Positions 16,975-25,407 of a stretch of DNA of 64,000 bases are shown one piece after another. The notes under the pieces are model-generated. The model was not told the origin of the DNA, did no database searches, and was given only the letters and a program-made list of their open reading frames with translations. Position numbers and translations under genes: made by a program. This stretch comes from Sphingomonas_Q fennica_A (GTDB taxonomy: Bacteria; Pseudomonadota; Alphaproteobacteria; Sphingomonadales; Sphingomonadaceae): the NCBI GenBank assembly GCA_036946415.1, contig JAQIJD010000001.1:62001-126000 (forward strand). Reading direction: 5' to 3'. The first letter of the stretch is position 1. Every line of letters begins with the position of its first letter.

Positions 16975-18170
16975 CATCCGAGCCGACCGGCCTGCCGACG
17001 CTGACGCTCGATCCGTTCTCGGACGGAGCGCTGGCCGATCCCTACGCCGTCCACGCCACGCTGCGCGACGCCGGCCCGGTTTTCTATCTGGAGCGCTACG
17101 GCATCTACGGCATGGCCCGCCACGCCGAGGTGACCGCGGCGCTGAAGGATTTCGAGACATATTGTTCGGGCCGCGGCGTGGGCCTCACCGATTTCTCGCG
17201 CGAGGCGCCATGGCGGCCGCCCTCGCTGCTGCTGGAAACCGATCCGCCCAAGCATGAACGCACGCGGAGCCTGATGATGAAGGTCGTCAGTCCGCGGGCG
17301 CTGAAGGCGGTGCGGCCGATGTGGGAGGCGCGCGCCACAGACCTCGCGTCCCGCATCGCCGAACACCGCCATGCCGATGCGGTGATCGATCTGGCGGAGG
17401 TGTTCCCGCTGATGATCTTTCCCGACACGATCGGCCTGCCCAAGGGCGGCCGCCACCTGCTGCTGGATTATGCGGCCGCCACCTTCAACGCCTTCGGCCC
17501 GCGCAATGCGCTATTCGAGGAGACGAACGCGCGCGCCGCGCCGGCGATCGAATGGGTGGCCAACGCCTGCAAGCGCGCGAACCTGACCGACGACGGCTGG
17601 GGCATGGACGTCTATCGCGCCGCGGATGCCGGGCTTTGCACGGAGGACGAGGCCGAGCGGCTGGTGCGGTCGTTCCTCTCGGCCGGGGTCGATACGACCA
17701 TCAACGGCATCGGCAACATGATGTTCGCCTTCGTCGACAACCCCGATCAGTGGGCGCTGCTGCGCGCCAATCCCACGCTCATCAAGAAAACCTTCGAGGA
17801 AGCGCTGCGCTGGGACAGCACGGTGCAGACCTTCTTCCGCACCACGACGCGCGACGTGGCGGTGGAGGGCGGGACGATCCCGGAAGGGGCGAAGGTGATG
17901 CTGTTCTACGGCGCCGCCAACCGCGATCCGCGGCGCTGGGCCGAGCCCGACCGTTTCGACATCCAGCGCGCCGCCAGCGGCCACGTCGCCTTCGGCTACG
18001 GCATCCACCAGTGTCTCGGCCAGATGGTCGCCCGGCTGGAATCGGAGGTGCTGCTGGAGGCGCTGCTGCCACGGATCGCCGAAATTCGCCCATCCGGGCC
18101 GCCCGTGCGTAGGCTGAACAACACGCTGCACGCGCTGGCAAGCCTTCCCGCCGAGTTTGTGCCCGCCTGA
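16971..18170 (+). CDS. Cytochrome P450 (CYP199-like aromatic O-demethylase)
   Basis: 399 residues, class I bacterial P450. Oxygen-binding I-helix AGVDTT lies near residues 238-243, EALR of the ExxR motif near 280, and the haem-ligand loop HVAFGYGIHQCLGQMVAR has Cys348. The start ATG overlaps the carrier stop (ATGA); the frame is open far upstream, but that part is the carrier gene in another frame. The partner genes (ferredoxin, reductase, formaldehyde dehydrogenase) and the AAHS carrier suggest para-methoxybenzoate-type demethylation, as known for CYP199A enzymes; this is inference. The neighbouring reductase is broken, so activity would need a reductase encoded elsewhere. Confidence 0.93.
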   Translation: MTSEPTGLPTLTLDPFSDGALADPYAVHATLRDAGPVFYLERYGIYGMARHAEVTAALKDFETYCSGRGVGLTDFSREAPWRPPSLLLETDPPKHERTRSLMMKVVSPRALKAVRPMWEARATDLASRIAEHRHADAVIDLAEVFPLMIFPDTIGLPKGGRHLLLDYAAATFNAFGPRNALFEETNARAAPAIEWVANACKRANLTDDGWGMDVYRAADAGLCTEDEAERLVRSFLSAGVDTTINGIGNMMFAFVDNPDQWALLRANPTLIKKTFEEALRWDSTVQTFFRTTTRDVAVEGGTIPEGAKVMLFYGAANRDPRRWAEPDRFDIQRAASGHVAFGYGIHQCLGQMVARLESEVLLEALLPRIAEIRPSGPPVRRLNNTLHALASLPAEFVPA

Positions 18171-18193
18171 CCGTCGATCAAGGATTGCCGCGC

Positions 18194-18786
18194 ATGAAGA
18201 CCCGAGCCGCCGTCGCGTTCGAGGCGAAGAAGCCGCTGGAGATCGTCGAGCTGGACCTGGAAGGCCCGAAGGCGGGCGAGGTTCTGGTGGAGATCATGGC
18301 GACGGGCATCTGCCACACCGACGCCTATACGCTGGACGGGCTGGACAGCGAGGGGCTGTTCCCGAGCGTGCTGGGCCATGAGGGCGCCGGCATCGTGCGC
18401 GCGGTGGGGGCGGGCGTGACCAGTGTGGTGCCCGGCGATCACGTCATCCCGCTCTACACGCCCGAATGCCGGCAATGTAAGAGCTGCCTCAGCGGCAAGA
18501 CCAACCTGTGCACCGCGATCCGCGCCACGCAGGGCAAGGGCCTGATGCCGGACGGCACGACCCGATTCAGCTACAAGGGCCAGCCGATCATCCATTACAT
18601 GGGCGCGGCACCGCCTTCGGCGGCGCCAAGGGCCGCACCGACGTGCCCAAGATCGTCGACTGGTATATGAACGCAAAGATCGAGATCGGCCCGATGATCA
18701 CCCACGTCCTCTCGCTGGACGAGATCAACAAGGGGTTCGACCTGATGCACAGGGGCGAGAGCATCCGCTCCGTCGTCGTCTATTGA
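18194..18786 (+). pseudogene. frmA: Class III alcohol dehydrogenase (formaldehyde dehydrogenase), internal deletion
   Basis: Begins intact at ATG 18194 (MKTRAAVAFEAKKPLEI) with zinc-site residues in GICHTDAY and the structural-zinc cysteines of CRQCKSCLSGKTNLC. At about 18600, after GQPIIHYMG, the reading passes directly to the C-terminal part GTAFGGAKGRTDVPKIV through SIRSVVVY, which is in another frame. By comparison with the family about 200 central residues, including the whole NAD-binding fold, are missing and the frame is shifted. The enzyme should oxidise S-hydroxymethylglutathione and so remove formaldehyde released by the P450; this copy cannot. Confidence 0.93.
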
Positions 18787-18787
18787 C

Positions 18788-19096
18788 ATGGCGACGCTGC
18801 ATGTCGCGACGCGCGATGGCGAGAACCGCGCGATCGACGCTTCGCCCGGCCTGTCCGTGATGGAGATCATCCGGGATGCCGGCATCGATGAGCTATTGGC
18901 GCTGTGCGGGGGCTGCTGCTCCTGCGCAACCTGCCACGTCATCGCTGCACCGGAGGATGCGGCGCGGCTGTCGCCGATGTCGGAAGACGAGAACGATCTG
19001 CTGGACAGTTCAGATCACCGTGCCGCGACATCGCGCTTGCCCTGTCAGATAAGGTTCGATGACGGCATGGACGATCTCCATTTGCCCGAGGACTGA
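18788..19096 (+). CDS. 2Fe-2S ferredoxin, adrenodoxin/putidaredoxin type
   Basis: 102 residues. Cluster ligands Cys40, Cys46, Cys49 and Cys86 have the C-x5-C-x2-C-x36-C spacing of vertebrate-type ferredoxins, within LCGGCCSCATCH and RLPCQIR; Cys43 and Cys44 are additional. It would hand electrons one at a time to the P450. The ATG lies one base after the dehydrogenase stop. The gene itself looks intact although both neighbours are broken. Confidence 0.95.
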   Translation: MATLHVATRDGENRAIDASPGLSVMEIIRDAGIDELLALCGGCCSCATCHVIAAPEDAARLSPMSEDENDLLDSSDHRAATSRLPCQIRFDDGMDDLHLPED

Positions 19097-19101
19097 CCGT
19101 C

Positions 19102-19288
19102 GTGCTGCAACGCTATGACGTGCCGGTAGCCGCCGTCGCGCTCCGCCAGGCGAAGTTCGCGGGCACGATCGGCATGATCGGCGACGAGCCGGAACCGCCC
19201 GACGAACGCCCGCCGCTCTCCAAGGACTATCTCTCGAGCGAGAAGCCGTTCGATCGCATCCTCATCCGCCCCGCCGCTTTCTGGGCGT
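19102..19288 (+). pseudogene. Ferredoxin reductase, FAD loop deleted and 3' end lost
   Basis: Starts at GTG 19102 with LQRYDVPVAAVALRQAKF and continues IGMIGDEPEPPDERPPLSKDY to RPAAFWA. In ferredoxin reductases of this type the stretch after RYDV is the GxGxxG dinucleotide loop; here about eleven residues are missing in frame and the loop is gone. After FWA the reading runs into IS3-family sequence at about 19288, so some 85% of the protein is absent. It should reduce the ferredoxin with NADH. Two independent lesions make it non-functional. Confidence 0.88.
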
Positions 19289-19306
19289 TGACGGTCCCCC
19301 GGTTTC

Positions 19307-20437
19307 TCATCCGGGCACGATGCGAGCTTCCGGCCTGCATCCGCCGGGGTTAACCCCGGCGGATGCAGCATATTCGGCTGGCGTCAGCCAGTTAAGCGCC
19401 ATGTGAGGAGGGCTCTCGTTATAGTCCCGCCGCCAGGCCTCGATCTTGGCCCGCGCGTCGGCCAGCGACAGGAACCAGTGGCTATTCAGGCATTCGTCGC
19501 GAAGCCGGCCGTTGAAGCTCTCGACGAAGGCGTTGTCGGTCGGCTTGCCCGGCCGCGAGAAATCGAGCGTGACGCCGTTCTCGTACGCCCACCGGTCGAG
19601 GGCCTTCGAGATGAACTCCGGGCCATTGTCCACCCGGATTGCTTCGGTGCGCCGCGCACCGAAGCAATCCGCGCCATCGCAGCCACCACCTGCTCGCCCT
19701 TGATGCTTTGGTCGACGTCGATCGCCAGCGCCTCGCGGGTGAACGCGTCGACCACCGTCAATGCCCGCAGCCGCCGGCCATCGAACAGCGCGTCGGAGAC
19801 GAAGTCCATCGGCCACATCTCGTTGGGCGCCAAGGCCGCAGGCTGGCGTTCGCGGTTCGCCGCGCTGACATTGCGACGAGGACGTTTGAACCGGAGGCTC
19901 AGCCCATCTTCCCGATACAGCCGGTAAACCCGTTTGTGGTTCACCAGCCAGCCCTCCCGGCGCAGCAGGATGTGAATACGAAAATAGCCATAGCGCACCC
20001 GTGCTGCCGCCAGATCATGGACGCGCAGCCGCAGCGGCGCCTGATCCGGCTCGTGCGACCCATACCGCACTGACGAGCGGTCGACGCCGAGCACGAGGCA
20101 ACTGCGCCGCGCGCTGACGCCGTGGGACGCCTCGACGTGCGCGACGATCTCGCGCCGCCGCCCAAGGCACCAGAGCATTTTTTCGAGCACGTCCCGCAAG
20201 ATGTGCTTGTCCAGGCTCAGGTCCGCGACGAGCTGCTTCAGCTTGCGATTCTCGTCCTCAAGCTGCTTCACCCGCCGCAGCTCGCCCACGCCCAGCCCGC
20301 CGTATACCTTCTTCCAGCGGTAGAATGTCTGCTCTGACACGCCCATCCGGCGGATGACCTCGGCCACCGACGTGCCCCGTCTCCGGCTGTTTCAGCGCGA
20401 AGGCAATCTGCTCTTCCCTATACCTCAACTTCTTCAT
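19307..20437 (-). pseudogene. IS3-family transposase, two frameshifts
   Basis: orfA begins at ATG 20437 (MKKLRYREEQIAFALKQ), with AGGAGCTGGGAC as ribosome binding site. A GGGG run at about 20382-20385 shifts the frame inside orfA before SVAEVIRRMGVSEQTFYRW (helix-turn-helix) and LEDENRKLKQLVADLSLDK (leucine-zipper-like). The integrase core follows: FRIHILLRREGWLVNHKRVY, then MWPMDFVSDALFDG with the first catalytic Asp. A second shift at about 19655 separates it from IRVDNGPEFISKALDRW and FVESFNGRLRDECLN, holding the remaining D and E. Stop at 19307. The transposase is almost certainly inactive. Confidence 0.9.
19636..19670. repeat. Perfect 35-base palindrome inside the transposase
   Basis: Left arm 19636-19652 and right arm 19654-19670 are exact reverse complements of 17 bases around a single C at 19653. 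It sits exactly where the transposase frame is lost, replacing what should read APK-x-IRVDNG with one base too few. Confidence 0.95.
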
Positions 20438-20623
20438 GTCCCAGCTCCTTGCCTCAAGGCTTCAAAGGGCCGGAAAACTCTCACTCAACATGGATGAAAA
20501 ACAGGGAGGACGTCAAAGTGCCGGTGCGCTCCCAGCAAAGTCGTGTCCGGCAACTCTGTTATGGTAGGGTGGGGTCGATCGACGACGCGCGTGTCGCACG
20601 CGGCCCGATGGGGAGGCGAGGCT

Positions 20624-21988
20624 GTGGCGACGACCGTGGAGGAGCGGGGCGGCCCGTCGGGCACGAGCGGGGCGGCGCCGGCCGCATCGGATGAGGCGCG
20701 GGGGTGGTATGCGGTGGTGGTCATCACCATCGTCGGCATGCTCGCCCAGATCGACCGCGGGGTGCTGGCGCTGCTGGTCGAGCCGATCAAGCGCGACCTC
20801 AAGCTGACGGATACGCAGGTCAGCCTGCTGATCGGCTTCGCCTTCACCTTCTTCTACATGATCGTGGGCCCCGTCGTGGCGCGGCTGGGCGATACGCGCA
20901 GCCGCACGCGGATCATGGCGGTGGGCCTTACCATCTGGAGCGTGGCAACGGCGCTGTGCGGCGTCGCCCAATCCTTCCTCGGCCTGTTCTTCGCGCGCGC
21001 GCTGGTGGGCGGCGGCGAATCTATGAACGGGCCGGCATCGATGTCGCTCGTATCGGATTGCGTGAAGCGGGATCGGCTGCCGCGCGCCTATGCCATCCTC
21101 AACATGGGGATCATGGCCGGGATGGGGCTGGCGCTGGTGATCGGCGGGGTGGCGATGGGGCTGGTGGCGGACGTGGCGCCGATCCCGATCGGGCCGTTCG
21201 GGGTGATCCGCAACTGGCAGCTCGTCTTCCTGATCGTCGGCATCCCCGGCCTGCTGCTGGCGATCCTGCTGGTGCTGACGGTGCCCGAGCCGGCACGGCG
21301 CGGCGTGCAGCGGCCGGGCGGGTTGCCGCTGAAGGAAGTGATCGGCTTCGTCTGGGCGCGGCGGGCGATCCACCTGCCGCTGTTCGTGGCGCTGACAATG
21401 ATGTCGATCCAGAATTTCGGCCTCGGCGCCTGGGCGCCGGCCTTCTACCAGCGCACCTACGGCTGGAGCCCGGCGACGATCGGCCCGATCCTCGGCAGCG
21501 TCAGCCTCGTCACCGGGCCGCTCGGCCTGCTGATCGGCACGCGGCTGGCCGAACTGATGGCGAGCCGGCGCGACGATGCGAACCTGCGCGTGCTGATGCT
21601 GGCGCAGCTGCTGCCGATCCCGTTCGGCATCGCCGGCCCGCTGATGCCGACGCCGGAGGCGGCGATCGCCTGCGCGGCGGCGGCGGCGGTACTGGGGGTG
21701 ATGGGCGGCGCCAGCTACAGCGCCGCCCTCCAGATCGTGACGCCCAACGAGATGCGCGGGCAGGTGAACGCGCTCTATCTGTTCGCGATCAGCGCGCTGG
21801 GCGGGGCGATCGGCCCGACTTTCGTGGCACTGCTGACCGATCATGTCGCCGGATCGCCCGATCGCCTGCGCTACGTGCTGAGCGGGATGCGGGCATGTCT
21901 CGGGCCGGGGATCGTGCTGCTGATCTGGCTGACGCTGAAGCCCTATGCCGCCGCCTATCGTGCGGCGGTGGATGCCGAGCGGGACTGA
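20624..21988 (+). CDS. MFS carrier (spinster/ACS-like)
   Basis: 454 residues from GTG 20624, chosen because GGGGAGGCGAG lies just before it; the frame is open 81 bases further up without a ribosome binding site. About 12 membrane segments; QIDRGVLALLVEPIKRDLKL, TFFYMIVGPVVARLGDTRSR and VGGGESMNGPASMSLVSD match the pattern of MFS carriers that accompany receptors in sphingomonad clusters. The TonB-dependent receptor at 22172 follows in the same direction after 183 bases in which I see no gene. Substrate unknown. Confidence 0.88.
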   Translation: MATTVEERGGPSGTSGAAPAASDEARGWYAVVVITIVGMLAQIDRGVLALLVEPIKRDLKLTDTQVSLLIGFAFTFFYMIVGPVVARLGDTRSRTRIMAVGLTIWSVATALCGVAQSFLGLFFARALVGGGESMNGPASMSLVSDCVKRDRLPRAYAILNMGIMAGMGLALVIGGVAMGLVADVAPIPIGPFGVIRNWQLVFLIVGIPGLLLAILLVLTVPEPARRGVQRPGGLPLKEVIGFVWARRAIHLPLFVALTMMSIQNFGLGAWAPAFYQRTYGWSPATIGPILGSVSLVTGPLGLLIGTRLAELMASRRDDANLRVLMLAQLLPIPFGIAGPLMPTPEAAIACAAAAAVLGVMGGASYSAALQIVTPNEMRGQVNALYLFAISALGGAIGPTFVALLTDHVAGSPDRLRYVLSGMRACLGPGIVLLIWLTLKPYAAAYRAAVDAERD

Positions 21989-22171
21989 GGGGCCGGAGGC
22001 GCGCGGGCCATTCCGCGCCGGCGGGGCACCGCCGCCCGAACCCGGTGCACGCTCAGGACGCTCGCCGATACGCTGGAAGCGAAGATCGGGGGGCGGGGGT
22101 GGCGCACACCGATCGCGACAGGATCGGGCGGCCGCGGGCCGTGCCGGCCGCACCAAGGGGGGGATCGGGAC

Positions 22172-25100
22172 ATGGCACGGATCGGCGGGATCGCTTACGG
22201 GGCGCTGGCGGTGGCGCTGGCCGCAGGTGGGGCGGCGCAAGCGCAGGTGGCCGAGCCGGTGATCGGCGGCAATGCCGCGCAGGCCGCCAACAGCACCGGC
22301 GACAGCGGCGAGATCATCGTCACCGGATCGCGCATCGCCCGGCGCGACTATATCTCCAACACGCCGATCGCCACCGTCCGCGACGAGGTGTTGCAGAACA
22401 CCGGCAGCTTCGCGCTGGAGACGAAACTGCTCCAGCTTCCGCAATTCGCGGGCGCGGGCAACAGCCAGTTCTCGACCGGCTATTTCAACAGCGGCGCCGC
22501 CACGCTGAACCTGCGCAACCTGGGCGACAACCGCAACCTCGTGCTGCTCGACGGGCGCCGGCTCCAGCCGTCGACGCAGAATCTGGCGATCGACGTCAAC
22601 ACCATTCCCGCCGCGCTGATCGACAATGTCGAGGTCATCACCGGCGGCGCGTCCGCGGTCTATGGCGCGGATGCGGTATCGGGCGTGGTCAATTTCAAGC
22701 TGAAGCGCAACTTCTCGGGCGCGCAGTTTGATGCCTATTCGGGCATCACCCAGCGCGGCGACGGGCGGGTGATCGACCTGAGCGGGCTCATCGGCGGCAA
22801 TTTCGCCGACGGGCGCGGCAATGCGGTGATCGCGCTGACCTTCGCCGATCGCGGCCCGGTCTACAATATCGACATCCCCTTCTTCCAGCGCGGCTTCCGC
22901 GTCGGCGCCATCCCTTCCTCGTCCAGCTTCCTGTCGAACGGCTATTACAAGCCCGTCGCCAACGCCCCCTCGGCAGCGGCGGTGAACGCCTATTTCGGGC
23001 GCTTCGGGGCTGCGCCGGGGGCGGTGACGCCGGGGACGACGCTGGGCTTCAACAACGACGGCCAGTCGCTGTTCAACGTCACCGGCGGATCGATCTTCAA
23101 TTACACCAATCCGCTGTTCCCACGCTTCGTGGTCGACACGTTCACCACGCCGGGGCGATCGGTGGTGAAGCAGAATTTCGCCGCGGAAACGCTCGCCTCG
23201 CTGCCGCTGAAGCGCTGGTCCGCCTTCGGCAACGCCCATTTCGATGTGAGCGACGCGGTTACCTTCTACGGCCAGGCGCTCTACACCCATTATCGCAGCA
23301 TCACGATCGGCGGCGCGCCTGTCGCCGATAATTTCTGGCAGGTGGATGTGCCGCGCGATGCCGCGCATCCCGTGCCCACGGACTTCGCCGGCCTGCTCAA
23401 TTCGCGCCCCAATCCCGCCGCGCCGTGGACGCTGGGCAAGCTGCTGTCGTTCATGGGGCCGGGCACGGTCGAGCATGTCAACGACGTGTGGCAGTTCGTC
23501 GGCGGCGCGCGCGGCAAGATCGCGGGCGACATCACCTGGGACGTCTACGGCGCCTATGGCGAGACGCAGCTCGTCGACTACGGCCAGTCGGGCTTCGCCT
23601 CTTACGCCCGCTACCGGGAACTGGTGCAGGCCCCCAATTACGGCGCCAATTATACCGCCCCCGGCGGCGGCCGCTGCACCAGCGGTATCAATCCGTTCGG
23701 CGAGATCAACGGCACCGGGCCGGGGGCGGGCACCACGGGCAATCCGGCGCTGCCCGCCGTTTCGGCCGACTGCATCGACTATCTCAACCCCTATTACACC
23801 ACGCGCACCCGCCACCGGCAGGAGATCGTGGAGGCGACGGTGCAGGGCAAGGCGTTCGATCTGCCGGCGGGCGAGCTGCGCTTCGCGGTGGGCGCCACCT
23901 ATCGCAAGAATGCGCTGACCTTCCGCCCCGATCGCGCCTTCCGCCCCGATGCCGCCTTCGCCACGGACATCATCGGCCAGTTCGGCGTGCTGCCGGTGGT
24001 CGGCTCCAACACCGTCAAGGAAGCCTATGGCGAGCTGCTGATCCCGCTGATCCACGATACGCCGCTGATCCGCCAGCTGGAGCTGAGCGTCGCCTACCGC
24101 TATTCGGACTATAACCGCAGCGGCGGGGCGGAAGCCTATAAGGCGGATCTGAGCTGGCAGGTGTTCGAGCCGCTGCGCCTGCGCGGCGGATACCAAAGGG
24201 CGGTGCGCGCGCCCAACGTGATCGAGCAGTTCGGCCCGCCCTCGCTGGTGTTCGATGCCGCCACCGACGCCTGCCAGTCCAACCTGCCGACCGCCTACGG
24301 CAATATCGCGAGCAACCCCAACCGGCGGCAGGTGCAGGCGCTGTGCCGCACGCTGATGGGGGCGGGGGCGCCGGCGGTGACGGATGCGGCGGCCGATCCG
24401 TTCGGCCTCAACACCTATCTCGGCGGCGGATCGGCCAGCCTCAATTCCTATCCCTCGGGCAACCCCAACGTGCAGCCCGAGAAAGCCGATACGTTCACGA
24501 TCGGCGGCGTGTTCGCGCCCAAATGGGATCTGCCGCTCAACAGCCGGTTCAACCTGTCGGTCGATTATTACAACATCAAGATCAACGGCGCGATCGGCTA
24601 CGTCAACGCGCAGCTGACCTACCAGCTGTGCTTCAACGCCAACGGCGCCAGCAACCCCGGCTACGACGCCAACAACGTCTATTGCCGCGCGATCCAGCGA
24701 TCGACTGCGCCCGGCACCGGCTATCCGACCGGCGTGTTCAGCACCTATCTCAATCAGGGCGCGATCCAGACGAGCGGGATCGACATCCAGGCCGATCTGC
24801 GGTCGGACATCGGCTCCGGCACCGCGACGCTCAACGTCGTCGCCAATTATCTCGACCAGTTCGACCGGCGGGTGGCGCCGGGCGCGCCGACCATCGACTA
24901 TGCGGGCTTTGCGGGCGGTTACTTCCGCTGGAAACTGTTCACCACCGGCAGCTACCAGCTGGGGCCGGTGCTGGCGGGGCTGCGCTGGCGCCACCTGACC
25001 AGCGCCACCGCGCAGGACTATCTCGTCTCGCGCTGCACGACGCCGACCTGCTTCAGCGATACACCGCGCTACAACGTGTTCGATCTGTTCACGACGGTGC

Positions 25101-25252
25101 GCGCGGGCAAGCAGCTGACGATCCGCGCCGGCATCGACAATCTGTTCGATCGCGATCCGCCGGTGACGCGCGGCATCCCCGGCAGCACCGACGTGCAGAA
25201 TTACGACGTGCTGGGGCGGCGCTTCTACGTGGCGGCGACGACGCGGTTCTGA
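22172..25252 (+). CDS. TonB-dependent receptor, large
   Basis: 1026 residues. Signal peptide MARIGGIAYGALAVALA..., TonB-box-like EIIVTGSRIARRDY, plug landmarks LNLRNLGDNRNLVLLDGRRL and EVITGGASAVYGADAVSG, a barrel with many aromatic-rich strands, and a terminal Phe (VAATTRF). GGGGGGATCGGGAC precedes the ATG. Same subgroup as the receptors at 1-1696 and 38018, with long extracellular loops containing paired cysteines (GRCTSGINPFG, SADCIDYLNPYY). It probably works with the carrier upstream and the PQQ dehydrogenase downstream, but the substrate is not readable. Confidence 0.95.
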   Translation: MARIGGIAYGALAVALAAGGAAQAQVAEPVIGGNAAQAANSTGDSGEIIVTGSRIARRDYISNTPIATVRDEVLQNTGSFALETKLLQLPQFAGAGNSQFSTGYFNSGAATLNLRNLGDNRNLVLLDGRRLQPSTQNLAIDVNTIPAALIDNVEVITGGASAVYGADAVSGVVNFKLKRNFSGAQFDAYSGITQRGDGRVIDLSGLIGGNFADGRGNAVIALTFADRGPVYNIDIPFFQRGFRVGAIPSSSSFLSNGYYKPVANAPSAAAVNAYFGRFGAAPGAVTPGTTLGFNNDGQSLFNVTGGSIFNYTNPLFPRFVVDTFTTPGRSVVKQNFAAETLASLPLKRWSAFGNAHFDVSDAVTFYGQALYTHYRSITIGGAPVADNFWQVDVPRDAAHPVPTDFAGLLNSRPNPAAPWTLGKLLSFMGPGTVEHVNDVWQFVGGARGKIAGDITWDVYGAYGETQLVDYGQSGFASYARYRELVQAPNYGANYTAPGGGRCTSGINPFGEINGTGPGAGTTGNPALPAVSADCIDYLNPYYTTRTRHRQEIVEATVQGKAFDLPAGELRFAVGATYRKNALTFRPDRAFRPDAAFATDIIGQFGVLPVVGSNTVKEAYGELLIPLIHDTPLIRQLELSVAYRYSDYNRSGGAEAYKADLSWQVFEPLRLRGGYQRAVRAPNVIEQFGPPSLVFDAATDACQSNLPTAYGNIASNPNRRQVQALCRTLMGAGAPAVTDAAADPFGLNTYLGGGSASLNSYPSGNPNVQPEKADTFTIGGVFAPKWDLPLNSRFNLSVDYYNIKINGAIGYVNAQLTYQLCFNANGASNPGYDANNVYCRAIQRSTAPGTGYPTGVFSTYLNQGAIQTSGIDIQADLRSDIGSGTATLNVVANYLDQFDRRVAPGAPTIDYAGFAGGYFRWKLFTTGSYQLGPVLAGLRWRHLTSATAQDYLVSRCTTPTCFSDTPRYNVFDLFTTVRAGKQLTIRAGIDNLFDRDPPVTRGIPGSTDVQNYDVLGRRFYVAATTRF

Positions 25253-25275
25253 CGAGCAATCAGGGCAGCTTTCCG

Positions 25276-25390
25276 TTCGCCCTGAGTTGGCATTGAGCGT
25301 AGTCGAAAGGCCGTATCGAAGGGCCGCTGCGGGGCCGTGCTTCGATACGGAGCTTCGACGGTGCTCAGCTCCTACTCAGCACGAACGGGT
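25276..25390. repeat. REP-like palindromic element between convergent genes
   Basis: CCGTATCGAAG (25311-25321) and CTTCGATACGG (25340-25350) form an 11-bp perfect stem around an 18-base loop, flanked by CCTGAG...GTAGTCGAAAGG and by further TTCGAC/GCTCAG pieces. Such TCGAAG/GCTCAG palindromes are common intergenic repeats in sphingomonads. It lies between the convergent ends of the receptor and the AraC gene and may act as a bidirectional terminator or mRNA 3' stabiliser. Confidence 0.65.
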
Positions 25391-25407
25391 CGGGGGATAC
25401 GCTCTCG

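Larger units (their letters stand above)
19288..20485 (-). mobile_element. IS3-family insertion sequence, degenerate
   Basis: About 1.2 kb carrying an orfA/orfB transposase on the minus strand. Outer ends are estimated from the loss of ferredoxin-reductase homology on the left and the sequence TTGAGTGAGAGTTTTCCGG (read on the minus strand) on the right; the left end begins TTGACGGTCCCCCGG. I see only weak similarity between the two ends and no target-site duplication, so one end may be deleted or the flanks rearranged. Right of the element there is no sequence resembling the rest of the reductase. Confidence 0.75.

Noticed and set aside
20513..24994. A 1493-codon open frame on the minus strand.
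   Set aside because: It lies opposite the carrier and receptor genes, which have clear family motifs. Its translation is low-complexity Arg/Ala/Asp/Gly, typical of antisense frames in GC-rich genes.
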